NCBI GenBank assembly: GCA_963814435.1
Contig: CAWFCV010000032.1
Location: 1 to 64,000, forward strand
Direction: 5' to 3'
Origin: JAEUPI01 sp963814435
GTDB lineage: Bacteria > Pseudomonadota > Gammaproteobacteria > Burkholderiales > Burkholderiaceae_C
DNA: 64,000 bases
Positions 27,963 through 37,364 of the stretch are shown here, piece by piece (positions within the stretch are counted from its first letter, which is position 1; every line of letters starts with the position of its first letter). Under the pieces are notes generated by a model, which was not told the DNA's origin, searched no databases, and was given only the letters and a program-made list of their open reading frames with translations. The position numbers and the translations under genes were made by a program.

Positions 27963-29033
27963 ATGGCCTCAGTCATCAGCGCGCTCGTCAACCACCAGGT
28001 CCGCCTGGCCGCACGCCCCAAGGGCCTGCCGGTCGCCAGCGACTGGCAGTTCACGCAGGAGCCGGTGGCCGACCCGCAGGACGGCGGCGTGCTCGTGAAG
28101 GTGCTGGCGCTGTCGCTCGACCCGGCGATGCGCGGCTGGATGAACGAGGGCAAGAGCTACATCCCGCCGGTGGGCATCGGCGAGGTGATGCGCGCCGGCG
28201 GCGTGGGCCGCGTGGTGGCGTCGAAGAACCCGGCGTTTGCGGTCGGCGACACCGTCACCGGCGGACCCGGCGTGCAGCAGTACTGGCCGATCGCCGGCGA
28301 TCAAGTCAAGCGCAGCGGGCTGGCGAAGATCGACCTGCGGCTCGGTTCGCTGACGCAGTGGCTCAACGTGCTCGGCATGCCCGGCATGACCGGCTACTTC
28401 GGCCTGATGGACGTGGGCCAACCCAAGGCCGGCGAGACGGTGGTCGTCTCCGGCGCCGCCGGCGCGGTGGGCCAGACGGTCGGCCAGGTGGCCAGGATCA
28501 AGGGTTGCCGCGTCGTCGGCATCGCCGGCGGGCCGGCCAAGTGCGAGTGGGTCGTCAAGGAGCTCGGTTTCGACGCCTGCATCGACTACAAGGCCTCTGC
28601 CCCCCACGGGGTCGAACGCTGGGATGCTGTGCGCGAAGGCCTCAAGCAGCACTGCCCCAAAGGCGTGGACATCTATTTCGACAACGTCGGCGGCGACATC
28701 CTCGACGCGGTGCTGGCGCGCATCAACCGCAAGGCGCGCGTCATCATCTGCGGCGCGATCAGCCAGTACAACAACACCACGGCGGTCGCCGGGCCGAAGA
28801 ACTACCTGTCGCTGCTGGTCAACCGGGCACGAATGGAAGGCATCGTCGTGTTCGACTATGCCGACCGCTACCCGCAGGCGATCGCCGAGATGGCCGGCTA
28901 CCTGAAGGACGGGCGCATGAAGAGCAAGGAAGACGTGGTGGCGGGCGGGGTGCAGGCGTTTCCGGCCGCGTTGCTCAAGCTCTTCAGCGGCGAGAATTTC
29001 GGCAAACTCGTGTTGCAGCTCGCCGGTGATTGA
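27963..29033 (+). CDS. NADP-dependent medium-chain oxidoreductase (CurA/prostaglandin reductase-like)
   Basis: This is a zinc-free MDR-family enzyme of 356 residues. The N-terminal GroES-like part contains LSLDPAMRGWMNEG, the Rossmann part SGAAGAVGQTVGQVARIKGC (about residue 155), and a later YFDNVGGDILDAVL and ICGAISQYN motif. It should reduce alpha,beta-unsaturated carbonyls with NADPH. The ATG at 27963 begins MASVISALVNHQVRLAARP, the usual N-terminus of the family; an upstream ATG at 27942 adds seven residues. It stands alone between dmeF and the ParDE pair. Confidence 0.92.
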   Translation: MASVISALVNHQVRLAARPKGLPVASDWQFTQEPVADPQDGGVLVKVLALSLDPAMRGWMNEGKSYIPPVGIGEVMRAGGVGRVVASKNPAFAVGDTVTGGPGVQQYWPIAGDQVKRSGLAKIDLRLGSLTQWLNVLGMPGMTGYFGLMDVGQPKAGETVVVSGAAGAVGQTVGQVARIKGCRVVGIAGGPAKCEWVVKELGFDACIDYKASAPHGVERWDAVREGLKQHCPKGVDIYFDNVGGDILDAVLARINRKARVIICGAISQYNNTTAVAGPKNYLSLLVNRARMEGIVVFDYADRYPQAIAEMAGYLKDGRMKSKEDVVAGGVQAFPAALLKLFSGENFGKLVLQLAGD

Positions 29034-29181
29034 GCCGCATGGCCGGTGTCACCTGAGTGTCCCAATGGCCTCGGAATCACGCGCATTAGTTCGCGCTCGA
29101 TCATTGCGCGCAGGATCTCGACCTTCTGCACAGGCGTCAGAAGGCCCGCGGGTTAGCCGACATCAGACGACAACAGCCATC

Positions 29182-29217
29182 TTGACAACCGTTGTCACAC
29201 CTTTCAAGATTGCGCCA
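29182..29217 (+). promoter_or_regulatory. parDE promoter with palindromic operator
   Basis: TTGACA (29182-29187) is a consensus -35, and CAAGAT (29205-29210) is a plausible -10 at 17-bp spacing. The -35 lies in a perfect palindrome TGACAA-CCG-TTGTCA (29183-29197), a good binding site for the ParD antitoxin. A start 6-7 nt after the -10 would coincide with the parD ATG at 29217, so the message may be leaderless. Autoregulation is family knowledge; the site is seen in the sequence. Confidence 0.65.
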
Positions 29218-29468
29218 TGAGCCGTCAGACCATGAGTTTCGCCCTGCCGGAATCGATGCGCGCGTACATCGACGCACGAGTCTCCGCGGGCAACTACGGA
29301 AACACGAGCGAATACATCCGCGACCTGGTGCGCCGAGACCAGGAAGAGCAGGCGAAGAAGCGCCTGCGCGACTTGATTGAAGAAGGGCTCGCATCAGGGC
29401 CAGGGCGCCCGCGCACGAAAGCGGATGACAAGGAACTGCTTGCCGTTGCTCGCGGCGAGATCGATTGA
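29217..29468 (+). CDS. ParD-family antitoxin
   Basis: The 83-residue protein has a ribbon-helix-helix N-terminus (MSFALPESMRAYIDARVSAG...NTSEYIRDLVRRD) and a charged C-terminal tail that should wrap around the toxin. ParD-type antitoxins bind DNA as dimers and repress their own operon. Its stop overlaps the toxin start (TTGA), so the two are coupled. No ribosome site is visible before the ATG, in line with leaderless translation. Confidence 0.9.
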   Translation: MSRQTMSFALPESMRAYIDARVSAGNYGNTSEYIRDLVRRDQEEQAKKRLRDLIEEGLASGPGRPRTKADDKELLAVARGEID

Positions 29469-29782
29469 AGCCGGCGATTCTTCGCCCGCAGGCCCAGCGC
29501 GACCGGCAGGTTGAGGTCCGGTACTACCGAAAGGAAGCCGGGAGTAAGCTGGCTGTGCGCCTTGTTGCGGCAACCAATGCGGCGCTGGATCAGATCGAAC
29601 TCGAGCCTGGCATCGGCTCGCCAGTGCTCGGGAAGGTCTTGGATATCCCCGATCTACGGACCTGGCGGGTGACAAAGTTCCCACTCCTTTGGTTCTACTT
29701 CGAGCGTGACGACCATCTTGATGTCGTGAGACTGCTCGGTGAACGTCAAGACATCGCCGCGATCCTCTCCGCGTCACTTTGA
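29465..29782 (+). CDS. ParE/RelE-family toxin
   Basis: The 105-residue protein starts with TTG overlapping the parD stop. The family pattern is clear: LRPQAQRDRQVEVRYYRKEAG near the N-terminus, LEPGIGSPVLGK in the middle, then LRTWRVTKFPLLWFYFERDD and the final LDVVRLLGERQDI. ParE toxins poison gyrase; RelE relatives cut mRNA. Which applies here cannot be told from sequence alone, but the ParD partner favours the ParE type. Confidence 0.9.
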   Translation: MKPAILRPQAQRDRQVEVRYYRKEAGSKLAVRLVAATNAALDQIELEPGIGSPVLGKVLDIPDLRTWRVTKFPLLWFYFERDDHLDVVRLLGERQDIAAILSASL

Positions 29783-29898
29783 GGGCAGGGAGCCCGTCTC
29801 GTCCGTATAGTCTGTCGACCGGCGTCGAGTCATCCGAAACCCCGCTCGACACGCATCGTATCCACGAGTCGAGCGCTGTCTTGCTCGCGACCTTCAGG

Positions 29899-30162
29899 TT
29901 ACTCGACGGCCTGATCGGCCTGCAGCCGCAACGACTGCGGGATCGTCGGGCCGAGGGCATTGGCCGCCTCGAGGTTGATAACGAGCTCGAACCGCGACGG
30001 CTGCTCGATTGCCATCTCTGCCGGCCTCGAGCCATTTAGGATTCGCACCATGTAGTCCGCCGCGCGGCGCCACATCCCCGGAATGCTCGGCCCGTAGGAC
30101 ATCAATGCGCCGGCATCGACGGGTTCGCGAAACGCGAACATCGCCGGCAGGCGCGCCGCCCG
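29899..30162 (-). pseudogene. C-terminal fragment of an ABC transporter substrate-binding protein
   Basis: About 85 codons ending in TAA at 29899-29901 match the tail of the ABC_sub_bind family (putative Trp/Tyr-type binding proteins): LPAMFAFREPVDAGALMSYG, PGMWRRAADYMVRILNGS, and FELVINLEAANALG. The N-terminal three quarters are missing: the frame begins directly after the stop of the acyl-CoA reductase gene, and no permease or ATPase gene is near. It looks like the remnant left by a deletion or insertion that brought the neighbouring gene in. Confidence 0.75.
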
Positions 30163-32160
30163 TCAGAAATGGATCCCCTTCATCATCTGCGCCATCGCGA
30201 TCGCCTCGGGCGACAGCGTGGGCTTGGGCGCCTTCTCGCCCTTGGCCGCCGCGCTGTCCGGGAACATGCGGAAGGTCGTGTTCATGATGATCTGCGTGAT
30301 GCGCGGCGCCGCCGCGTGCAGCACCTCGCCGAAGATGCCCAGTCGCGTGGCCACGCGCACCGGCTTCTCGATGCAGGCCTGGATCACCATCGCGGCGGCC
30401 TCCTCGGGCATCAGCAGCGGCATGCTCTCGTAGATCTTGGTCGGCGCCGTCATCGGCGTGCGCACCAGCGGCATGTTCACCGTCGTGAAGGTGATGCCCT
30501 GGTCGGCGAACTCGCTGGAGGCGCAGGCCGTCCAGGCGTCCAGCGCGGCCTTGCTGGCCACATAGGCCGAGAAGCGCGGCGCGTTGACGAGCACGCTGAT
30601 CGAACTGATGTTGACCACATGGCCGCTGCGCTTGGCGACCATGCCCGGCAGCAAGCCCATCGTGATGCGCAGCGCGCCGAAGTAGTTGAGCTGCATCGTG
30701 CGCTCGAAGTCGTGGAAGCGGTCGTAGCTCGACTCGATGGCGCGGCGGATCGAGCGGCCGGCGTTGTTGATCAGGAAGTCCACGCCACCGTGCCGTTCCT
30801 GCAAGACCTTCACAAAGTCGGCACAGCTGGCCTCGTCGGCGATGTCCACCGAGTAGCTGAACACTTGGGCAGCCTCGCCGGCGTAATCCTTGATCTCCTG
30901 CACCGCGGCGGCGAGCTTGTCCTCGCCGCGGCCGCAGATGATGGTCACCGCACCCGCCTCGGCGAAACGGCGCGCCGCCGACAGGCCGATGCCCGACGAG
31001 CCGCCGGTGACGAGCACCACCTTGCCGCCGACGGTGCCCTTCAGGCTGCGGTCGACGAACAACGCCGGGTCGAGATGGCGCTCCCAGTAGTCCCACAGGC
31101 GCCAGGCGTAGTCGTTGAGGTTCGGGCATTCGATGCCGCTGCCTTTCAGCGCGGCATCGGTCTCGCGCCGGTCGAAGCGCGTCGGGTAGTTGACGAAAGT
31201 CAGGATGTCCTCGGGCACGCCGAGGTCCTTGATCACCGCGTTGCGGATGCGACGCACCGGTGCCAGCGCCATCAGCCCCTTGCGCACGCTCTTCGGGATG
31301 AAGCCCAGCAGCGCCGCGTTGACGAACAGGTTCATCTTCGGCGCGTGCGCGGCCTTGGCGAAGATGTCGAGCACGTCGCCGACGCGGTAGCCCGTCGGGT
31401 CGACAAGGTGGAAGCATTTGCCCTTCAGATCGGCCTTGCCGTGCGAAATGTGGTCGATCGCCGCGACGACGAAGTCCACCGGCACGATGTTGATGCGCCC
31501 GCCTTCCAGCCCAACCGACGGGAACCACGGCGGCAGGATCTGGCGCATGCGCTGGATCAGCTTGAAGAAGTAGTAAGGCCCGTCGATCTTGTCCATCTCG
31601 CCGGTGGTGGAGTCGCCCACCACCAGCGCCGGGCGGTACACCGTCCACGGCACCTTGGACTCCTTGCGCACAATCTTCTCGCTCTCGTGCTTGGTCATGA
31701 AGTACGGGTGCTCGAGGTTCTCGGCCTCGTCGAACATGTCTTCGCGGAACACGCCCTCGTACAGGCCGGCCGCCGCGATCGACGACACGTGGTGCAGGTG
31801 CGCGGCGTCGATGGCCTTGGCGAACTCGACGACATTGCGCGTGCCTTCGACGTTCACCTGCACCTGGCTTGCCTCGTCGGCGCCGAGGTCGTACACCGCC
31901 GCCAGGTGGTAGACGGCATCGACCTTGCCCTTCAGCGCCTTGATCGCCTCGGCCGACACGCCGAGCTTCTTGGCCGTCAGGTCACCGGCCACCGGCACGG
32001 CGCGCTGCTTGCCGACACCCCAGTACTCGAGCAGCCCGGCGATCTTGCCCTCGCTGCCCGGTCGCACCAGGAAGTGCACGGTCGAACCCCGCCGCGCCAG
32101 GAGCGCCTTGACGAGGCGCTTGCCGATGAAGCCGGTGGCACCGGTCACGAAGTACTGCAT
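30163..32160 (-). CDS. Two-domain fatty acyl-CoA reductase (alcohol-forming type), SDR-SDR fusion
   Basis: The 665-residue protein carries two Rossmann domains. The N-terminal extended SDR / male-sterility domain (TGATGFIGKRLVKALLARRG, HLAAVYDLGA, catalytic-type YFMTKHESEK) spans about residues 1-370. The C-terminal classical SDR (VLVTGGSSGIGLSAARRF near 385, NNAGRSI, catalytic YVASK) spans about 380-640. This architecture and length match bacterial fatty acyl-CoA reductases of the Marinobacter type that reduce acyl-CoA to fatty alcohol with NADPH. It is divergent from a phasin gene, with 230 bp between. A role in wax-ester or storage-lipid metabolism is an inference. Confidence 0.82.
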   Translation of the reverse strand: MQYFVTGATGFIGKRLVKALLARRGSTVHFLVRPGSEGKIAGLLEYWGVGKQRAVPVAGDLTAKKLGVSAEAIKALKGKVDAVYHLAAVYDLGADEASQVQVNVEGTRNVVEFAKAIDAAHLHHVSSIAAAGLYEGVFREDMFDEAENLEHPYFMTKHESEKIVRKESKVPWTVYRPALVVGDSTTGEMDKIDGPYYFFKLIQRMRQILPPWFPSVGLEGGRINIVPVDFVVAAIDHISHGKADLKGKCFHLVDPTGYRVGDVLDIFAKAAHAPKMNLFVNAALLGFIPKSVRKGLMALAPVRRIRNAVIKDLGVPEDILTFVNYPTRFDRRETDAALKGSGIECPNLNDYAWRLWDYWERHLDPALFVDRSLKGTVGGKVVLVTGGSSGIGLSAARRFAEAGAVTIICGRGEDKLAAAVQEIKDYAGEAAQVFSYSVDIADEASCADFVKVLQERHGGVDFLINNAGRSIRRAIESSYDRFHDFERTMQLNYFGALRITMGLLPGMVAKRSGHVVNISSISVLVNAPRFSAYVASKAALDAWTACASSEFADQGITFTTVNMPLVRTPMTAPTKIYESMPLLMPEEAAAMVIQACIEKPVRVATRLGIFGEVLHAAAPRITQIIMNTTFRMFPDSAAAKGEKAPKPTLSPEAIAMAQMMKGIHF

Positions 32161-32390
32161 GCGGAAGTCTCCTGGGCTTGGGGTTGTGCGCGAGCGAGGC
32201 CGCTATTCTTGAGCAAGCGGTCGCGCGCCGCGGCACGCGCTAACCCCAAGGCCGCGCCGTTTCGGCGTCCACGCTAGACGCGCACCCCTAGCGATCGTGC
32301 GTGCCTTTCGAGGGTGCGCTGCCTACACTTCGACGGTCGGTCTCGCGCGGGTGGCGCGAGGCCGCCCATCCACCAACGTTCGGAGATCAC

Positions 32391-32900
32391 ATGGTCAAGA
32401 AGCTGAAACAGATGGCGCAAAAGAAGGCGGCGAGCCCGGCCGGCCTGCTGGACAGCGCGTTGGCGCAGACGGTCAAGGATTCTGCGCAGCAGATCTGGCT
32501 GGCCGGCATGGGTGCGTTCTCCAAGGCCCAGGCCGAGGGCACCAACGCGTTCGAGAAGCTGATCCAGGAAGGCATGAGCCTGCAGAAGAAGACCCAGTCC
32601 GCGGCCGAAGAGCGCATCGGCGCCGTCACCGGCAAGATGACCGCGATGGCGGGCGAAGTCGGCGCCAAGGCCAACGCGCAGTGGGACAAGCTGGAATCGA
32701 TCTTCGAGCAGCGCACCGCCAAGGCGATGGGCAAGCTCGGCGTGCCCACGGCCAAGGACGTGGCCGCGTTGACGCAACGCGTCGATCAGCTCGCCGCCGC
32801 GGTGGCCAAGCTGGGCGGCAAGATGCCGGCCGCCAAGAAGGCGACGGCCCGCAAGGCCGCGGCCGCTGCGCCCAAGCGCGTCGCGCGCAAGGCCGCCTAA
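32391..32900 (+). CDS. Phasin family protein (storage granule-associated)
   Basis: The 169-residue protein has the phasin helical core (LAQTVKDSAQQIWLAGMGAF, KAQAEGTNAFEKLIQEG) and a heptad-like stretch near VDQLAAAVAKLGGK. The Lys/Ala-rich tail (PAAKKATARKAAAAAPKRVA) resembles PhaF/PhaI histone-like tails and may bind DNA. Phasins coat polyhydroxyalkanoate granules. The ATG at 32391 follows GGAGATCAC. Next to it are a patatin-like gene (+) and the acyl-CoA reductase (-). Confidence 0.9.
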   Translation: MVKKLKQMAQKKAASPAGLLDSALAQTVKDSAQQIWLAGMGAFSKAQAEGTNAFEKLIQEGMSLQKKTQSAAEERIGAVTGKMTAMAGEVGAKANAQWDKLESIFEQRTAKAMGKLGVPTAKDVAALTQRVDQLAAAVAKLGGKMPAAKKATARKAAAAAPKRVARKAA

Positions 32901-32912
32901 GCGCGCGAGGCC

Positions 32913-34176
32913 ATGCGCCCGGGCGCCGCCCGCCGGGAGCGCGGGCGCAACGCCCGCGTCGGGCTGGCGCTGGCCGGAGGCGGCCCGCTCGGCGCGGTGT
33001 ACGAGATCGGCGCGCTGTGCGCGCTGCAAGACGCGTTGCCCGATCTGCGGCTCGACGCGCTCGACGGCTACGTTGGCGTGTCGGCCGGCGCGATCGTCGC
33101 CGCGGCGCTGGCCAACGGCATGACGCCGCGGCAGCTGGCCGCCGCGTTCATCGAGCGCGATGGCGACGCCGCGGATCGCATCGACCCGACGTTGTTCTTC
33201 CACCCGGCGCTGGGTGAGTTCGCACAGCGCCTGAGCCGCCTGCCGCTGCTCGGTGCGCAGGCGTTCTGGCGCTACGCGATCGAAGGCCGCTCGGCGCTGG
33301 CCTCGCTCGAAACGCTGGGCCGCGCGCTGCCGGTCGGCCTGTTCAGCAGCGAGGCGCTGGAATCGCGCCTGCGCGAGGTGCTGTCGCGCCCGGGGCGCAG
33401 CAACCAGTTCCGCGAACTGGCCACGCGACTGGTGCTGGTGGCCACCGACCTCGACAGCGGCCAGGCGGTGCCCTTCGGTGCGCCCGGCCACGACCAGGTG
33501 CCGATCTCGCTGGCCGCGGCAGCCAGTGCGGCCCTGCCGGGCCTGTTCCCCCCGGTGATGATCGACGGCCGTGCCTACGTCGACGGCGCGCTTGAAGAAG
33601 ACGCTGCACGCCAGCGTGCTGCTCGATGCCGGCATCGAGCTGCTGTTCTGCCTGAACCCGCTGGTGCCGTTCGAAGCCTGGTCGCCGCGCCGGCGGCACA
33701 GCGGCCACGGCGCGCACGAACCGATCCCGAGCCTGGTCGAGGGCGGCCTGCCGGTGGTGATGTCGCAGACCTTCCGCTCGCTGATCCACTCGCGGCTCGA
33801 ACTCGGCATGAAGGGCTACGAGAGCAGCCATCCGGGCACCGACATCGTGTTGTTCGAGCCGGACCATCACGACCCGCAGATGTTCCTGGCCAACATCTTC
33901 AGCGTGTCGCAGCGGCTGAGGCTGGCCGAACATGCCTACCAGAGCACCCGCCGTCGCCTGCGCTCGCAGCGCAGCGGCCTGGCGCAGCGGCTCGAGCGCC
34001 ACGGTTTGATGCTCGATCACGCCGCGCTCGACGACCCCGGCCGCATGCTGCTGGCGCGCCCGGTGCGTCCGGCGCAGGACACGCTGCGCCGCCTGGAAGA
34101 CCTGCTCAATGACCTGGAACAGGTGCTCGCGCGCGCAGCGCTCAGCCCAGATACCGCGCTTCGAGGTGCGCCTTGA
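32913..34176 (+). CDS. Patatin-like phospholipase, one frameshift near 33595
   Basis: The patatin motifs are present: oxyanion glycine loop LALAGGGPLGAVYEIG, nucleophile GVSAG, and catalytic D in YVDGAL. A one-base insertion (extra T near 33594) shifts the frame; the second half continues LKKTLHASVLLDAGIELLF to the stop at 34174-34176. The joined product has about 420 residues. It should be a serine lipase/phospholipase acting on membrane or granule lipid. The ATG is 13 bp after the phasin stop, so they form an operon. Its end overlaps the convergent M32 gene by 35 bp. Confidence 0.88.
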
Positions 34177-35635
34177 AGTGGGCCGGGTTCAGCGGCTCGC
34201 CGCTGGCGCGGGTGGCCAGCTCGTCCAGCGGCCACAGGCTGGCCTGGCTCCAGATGTGCTCGCGCAGCCAGTCGAACACCGGCGCGAAGTCGCCGCGCGC
34301 GATGCGCGCATCCAGGTCGGGTGTCGCGCGGCGCATCGCCGCGAACCATTGCGCTGCGTACATCGCGCCCAGCGAATAGCAAGGGAAGTAGCCGAACAGG
34401 CCGCTCGGCCAATGCACGTCCTGCAGCGGCCCGTCCTGGAAATTGCCGCGCGTGTCGCGCCCCAGCAGCTCGGCCATCTTGGCGTCCCACAGTGCCGGAA
34501 TGTCCTCGGCCTGCACGTCGCCTTCGATCAGCGGGCGCTCGATCTCGTAGCGCAGGATGATGTGCGCCGGGTAGGTCACCTCGTCGGCGTCGACGCGAAT
34601 GAGACCGGCGCGCACGCGCGTGACCAGCCGGATCAGGTTGTCCGGCGCGAAGGCGGGTTGCGGCCCGAACGCCTCGACGATCCACGGTGCCAGCTGCGCG
34701 ACGAAACCCGGGTGCCGGCCCAGCTGCATCTCGAAGCTGAGCGACTGGCTTTCGTGCACGGCCATCGATCGCGCCTGCGACGCCGGCTGGCCGAGCAGCC
34801 CGCGCGGCCGGTTCTGCTCGTAGCGGCCATGCCCGGTCTCGTGGATCGTGCCCATCAGCGACGCCAGGAACTCGTCGTCGCGAAAGCGCGTGGTCATGCG
34901 CACGTCTTCCGGCACGCCGCCGCAGAACGGGTGCGTGCTGACGTCGAGCCGTCCGGCGTCGAAATCGAAGTCCAGCATCCGCATCACGCGGTCGCACAGC
35001 GCGCGCTGCGCGGCCACCGAGAACGGGCCCTTGGGCACCAGCACCGTCTCGCGCGCCTGCCGGTCGAGCACGCGCGCCAGCAGGCCGGGCAGCCAGCGGC
35101 GCACGTCGCCGAACACCCGATCGATCCGGACGCTGGTCATGCCGGGCTCGAAACGGTCCATCAGCGCGTCGTAGCGCGACAGGCCGAGCTGCTGCGACAG
35201 CACCTCGGCCTCTTCGCGCGCCGCCTCCAGCACCGGCCGGAAGTTCTCCAGGAAGCCGGCCCAGTCGTTGGCCGGTCGCTGCCGGCGCCAGGCGTGCTCG
35301 CAGCGCGCGCCGGTCAGATGCAGGCGCTCCACCAGCGACTCGGGCACTGCGTTCGATTGCTGCCACTCGCGCCGCATCTCGCGCAGGTTGGCGCGCTGCG
35401 ACGGCTCCAGCACCTCCTGTTCGGCGCGCGCGAGCTGCTCGGACAGCAGCGGATCGGTGCGCAGGCGGTGCAGCAGCGTGGCCATCTCGGCCATCGCGGC
35501 GGCGCGCGCCTCGGCGCCGCCCGACGGCATGTTCGCGGCCTGGTCCCAGCTGACGATCGACTGCAGGTGCTGCAGCTTGTGCAGGCGCGCGAAGGTTTGC
35601 GTCAGCGCGTCGTAGCTCGGCGTGGAATTCGACAT
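34142..35635 (-). CDS. M32 family metallocarboxypeptidase (thermostable carboxypeptidase 1 type)
   Basis: The 497-residue protein matches carboxypeptidase Taq: SIVSWDQAANMPSGGAEARA near the N-terminus, zinc motif LMGTIHETGHG (HExxH), then MAVHESQSLSFEMQLGR (third ligand) and the FPCYSLGAMYAAQ and ERPLIEGD blocks. It removes C-terminal residues from peptides in the cytoplasm. The ATG at 35633-35635 (MSNSTPSYDALTQTF) gives the standard length; an upstream in-frame ATG adds 42 unconserved residues. Confidence 0.95.
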   Translation of the reverse strand: MSNSTPSYDALTQTFARLHKLQHLQSIVSWDQAANMPSGGAEARAAAMAEMATLLHRLRTDPLLSEQLARAEQEVLEPSQRANLREMRREWQQSNAVPESLVERLHLTGARCEHAWRRQRPANDWAGFLENFRPVLEAAREEAEVLSQQLGLSRYDALMDRFEPGMTSVRIDRVFGDVRRWLPGLLARVLDRQARETVLVPKGPFSVAAQRALCDRVMRMLDFDFDAGRLDVSTHPFCGGVPEDVRMTTRFRDDEFLASLMGTIHETGHGRYEQNRPRGLLGQPASQARSMAVHESQSLSFEMQLGRHPGFVAQLAPWIVEAFGPQPAFAPDNLIRLVTRVRAGLIRVDADEVTYPAHIILRYEIERPLIEGDVQAEDIPALWDAKMAELLGRDTRGNFQDGPLQDVHWPSGLFGYFPCYSLGAMYAAQWFAAMRRATPDLDARIARGDFAPVFDWLREHIWSQASLWPLDELATRASGEPLNPAHFKAHLEARYLG

Positions 35636-35762
35636 CTGGCGTCCTTTCGGCCTGCCCGGCTTGTGGCCGGCAGCCGCGCGGGTGGTTCGGTCGGTCGCCG
35701 ATTGTGCCGCGATCGGTTCGTGCCGCGCACCCCTAGGCGCCGCGGCGGCGCGAGCCGGCACC

Positions 35763-36266
35763 TCAGCCTGCGAAGCGGCCCGGAAACACCCACAACAGCA
35801 GCGCCGTCATGACCACGTAGCGTCCGAACTTGCCGATCGCCATGTAGAACACGCAGGGCCAGAACGGCAGCCGCAGCCAGCCGGCCACCGCGCACAGCGG
35901 ATCGCCCACCGCGGGCAGCCAGGCCAGCAGGCAGGCCTTGGCGCCGAAGCGCTCCAGCCACTTCAGCGCCCGCAACTCGCGCGGCCGGCGGTGCGCGAGC
36001 GACTCGTAGGCGCGCTCGGCGCCATAGCCCATCCACCACGAGATCGCGCCGCCGAGGGTGTTGCCGGCGGTGGCCACCAGCATCGCCGGCCAGAACAGCT
36101 CCGGGTTGAGCTTGACCAAACCGAACACCACCGGCTCGCTGCCCAATGGCAGCAGCGTTGCCGAGATCAGCGCCACGACGAACACCGTGGACAGGCCGAA
36201 CTGGGGCAGCGCCAGTGCGGTCAGCAGCGAATGCAACCAGGCTTCCACCCGGCCGATTATGCGCAT
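35763..36266 (-). CDS. YqaA-family inner-membrane protein (SNARE-associated/DedA-like)
   Basis: The 167-residue membrane protein has 4-5 hydrophobic segments. The family motif is seen in LGSEPVVFGLVKLNPE, NTLGGAISWWMGYGAE, RFGAKACLLAWLPAVGDPL and GKFGRYVVMTALLLW. YqaA proteins are distant relatives of DedA undecaprenyl-phosphate/lipid flippases; the substrate is unknown. It is divergent from dusB with about 50 bp between. Confidence 0.9.
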   Translation of the reverse strand: MRIIGRVEAWLHSLLTALALPQFGLSTVFVVALISATLLPLGSEPVVFGLVKLNPELFWPAMLVATAGNTLGGAISWWMGYGAERAYESLAHRRPRELRALKWLERFGAKACLLAWLPAVGDPLCAVAGWLRLPFWPCVFYMAIGKFGRYVVMTALLLWVFPGRFAG

Positions 36267-36319
36267 CGCCTGCGCCTATACTCCTGCCTCCTTTTTCAGC
36301 ACCCAGCCCCGACACCGCC

Positions 36320-37364
36320 ATGCACATCGGCGCGATCGAGCTGCCGAACAACCTGTTCGTCGCCCCGATGGCGGGGGTGACCGACCGGCCGTTCCGGCAG
36401 CTGTGCAAGCGCCTCGGTGCGGGCTATGCGGTGAGCGAGATGGTGACCTCCAAGCGCGAACTGTGGACGAGCCTGAAGACCTCGCGCCGCGCCGACCATC
36501 GTGGCGAATCGGCGCCGATCGCGGTGCAGATCGCCGGCGTCGATCCGGCCGAGATGGCGCAGGCCGCGCGCTACAACATCGACCGCGGCGCGCAGATCAT
36601 CGACATCAACATGGGCTGCCCGGCCAAGAAGGTCTGCAACGTGTTCGCGGGCTCGGCGCTGATGAGCAATGAGGCGCTGGCGCTGCGCATCATCGACGCG
36701 GTGGTCGACGCGTGTCAGCGCGCACCGGCGTGCCGGTGACGCTGAAGATGCGCACCGGTCGCAGCGACACCGAGCGCAACGCCGTGCGCCTGGCCGAATC
36801 GGCCGGCGCGGATCGGCGTCGCGATGATCAGCGTGCACGGGCGCACTCGCGTGCAGGGTTATGGCGGCGCCGCCGAGTACGACACCATCGCCGCCGTCAA
36901 GGCGGCGGTGCGCGTGCCGGTGGTGGCCAACGGCGACATCGATTCGCCGGCCAAGGCGCGCGAGGTGCTCGAGCGCACCGGCGCCGACGCATTGATGATC
37001 GGTCGCGCGGCGCAAGGCAGGCCGTGGATCTTTCGCGAGATCGGGCACTACCTGGCGACCGGGCAGAGCCTGCCGCCGCCGCGCCACCGCGGACGTTGCG
37101 GCCTGGCTGCTCGAACACCTGCACGATCACTATGGCCTGTACGGCGAGTTCGCCGGCGTGCGCAGCGCGCGCAAGCACATCGGCTGGGCGGTGCGTGCGC
37201 TGCCCGGCGGCGAGGCGTTTCGCGCGGCGATGAACACGCTCGACAGCTGCGCGGCACAGGTCGGCGCCGTCGCGCAGTTCTTCGCCCGCCTGGCCGACCA
37301 CCACACGCGGTTGCCGGTCGACGTCGCGTCGGCCAACGACCCCAGCTTGCGCGTGGCCGCATGA
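36320..37364 (+). CDS. dusB: tRNA-dihydrouridine synthase DusB, three frameshifts
   Basis: DusB reduces uridines in tRNA using FMN. The pieces are, in order: LFVAPMAGVTDRPFRQLCKR and INMGCPAKKVCN (catalytic Cys) in frame 1; PVTLKMRTG; MISVHGRTRVQGYGGAA and GADALMIGRAAQGRPW; and a last piece ending in VRSARKHIGWAVRALPGG and ASANDPSLRVAA. Frame changes lie near 36725, 36815 and 37083 and look like single-base errors. The 1045-nt span fits 345 residues. It is the first gene of dusB-fis-purH; the stop TGA overlaps the ATG of a bridging mini-ORF. Confidence 0.93.

Noticed and set aside
29034..29181. Search for a small RNA between the oxidoreductase gene and parD
   Set aside because: No clear promoter-terminator pair or conserved fold can be seen; only the parDE promoter region is supported.
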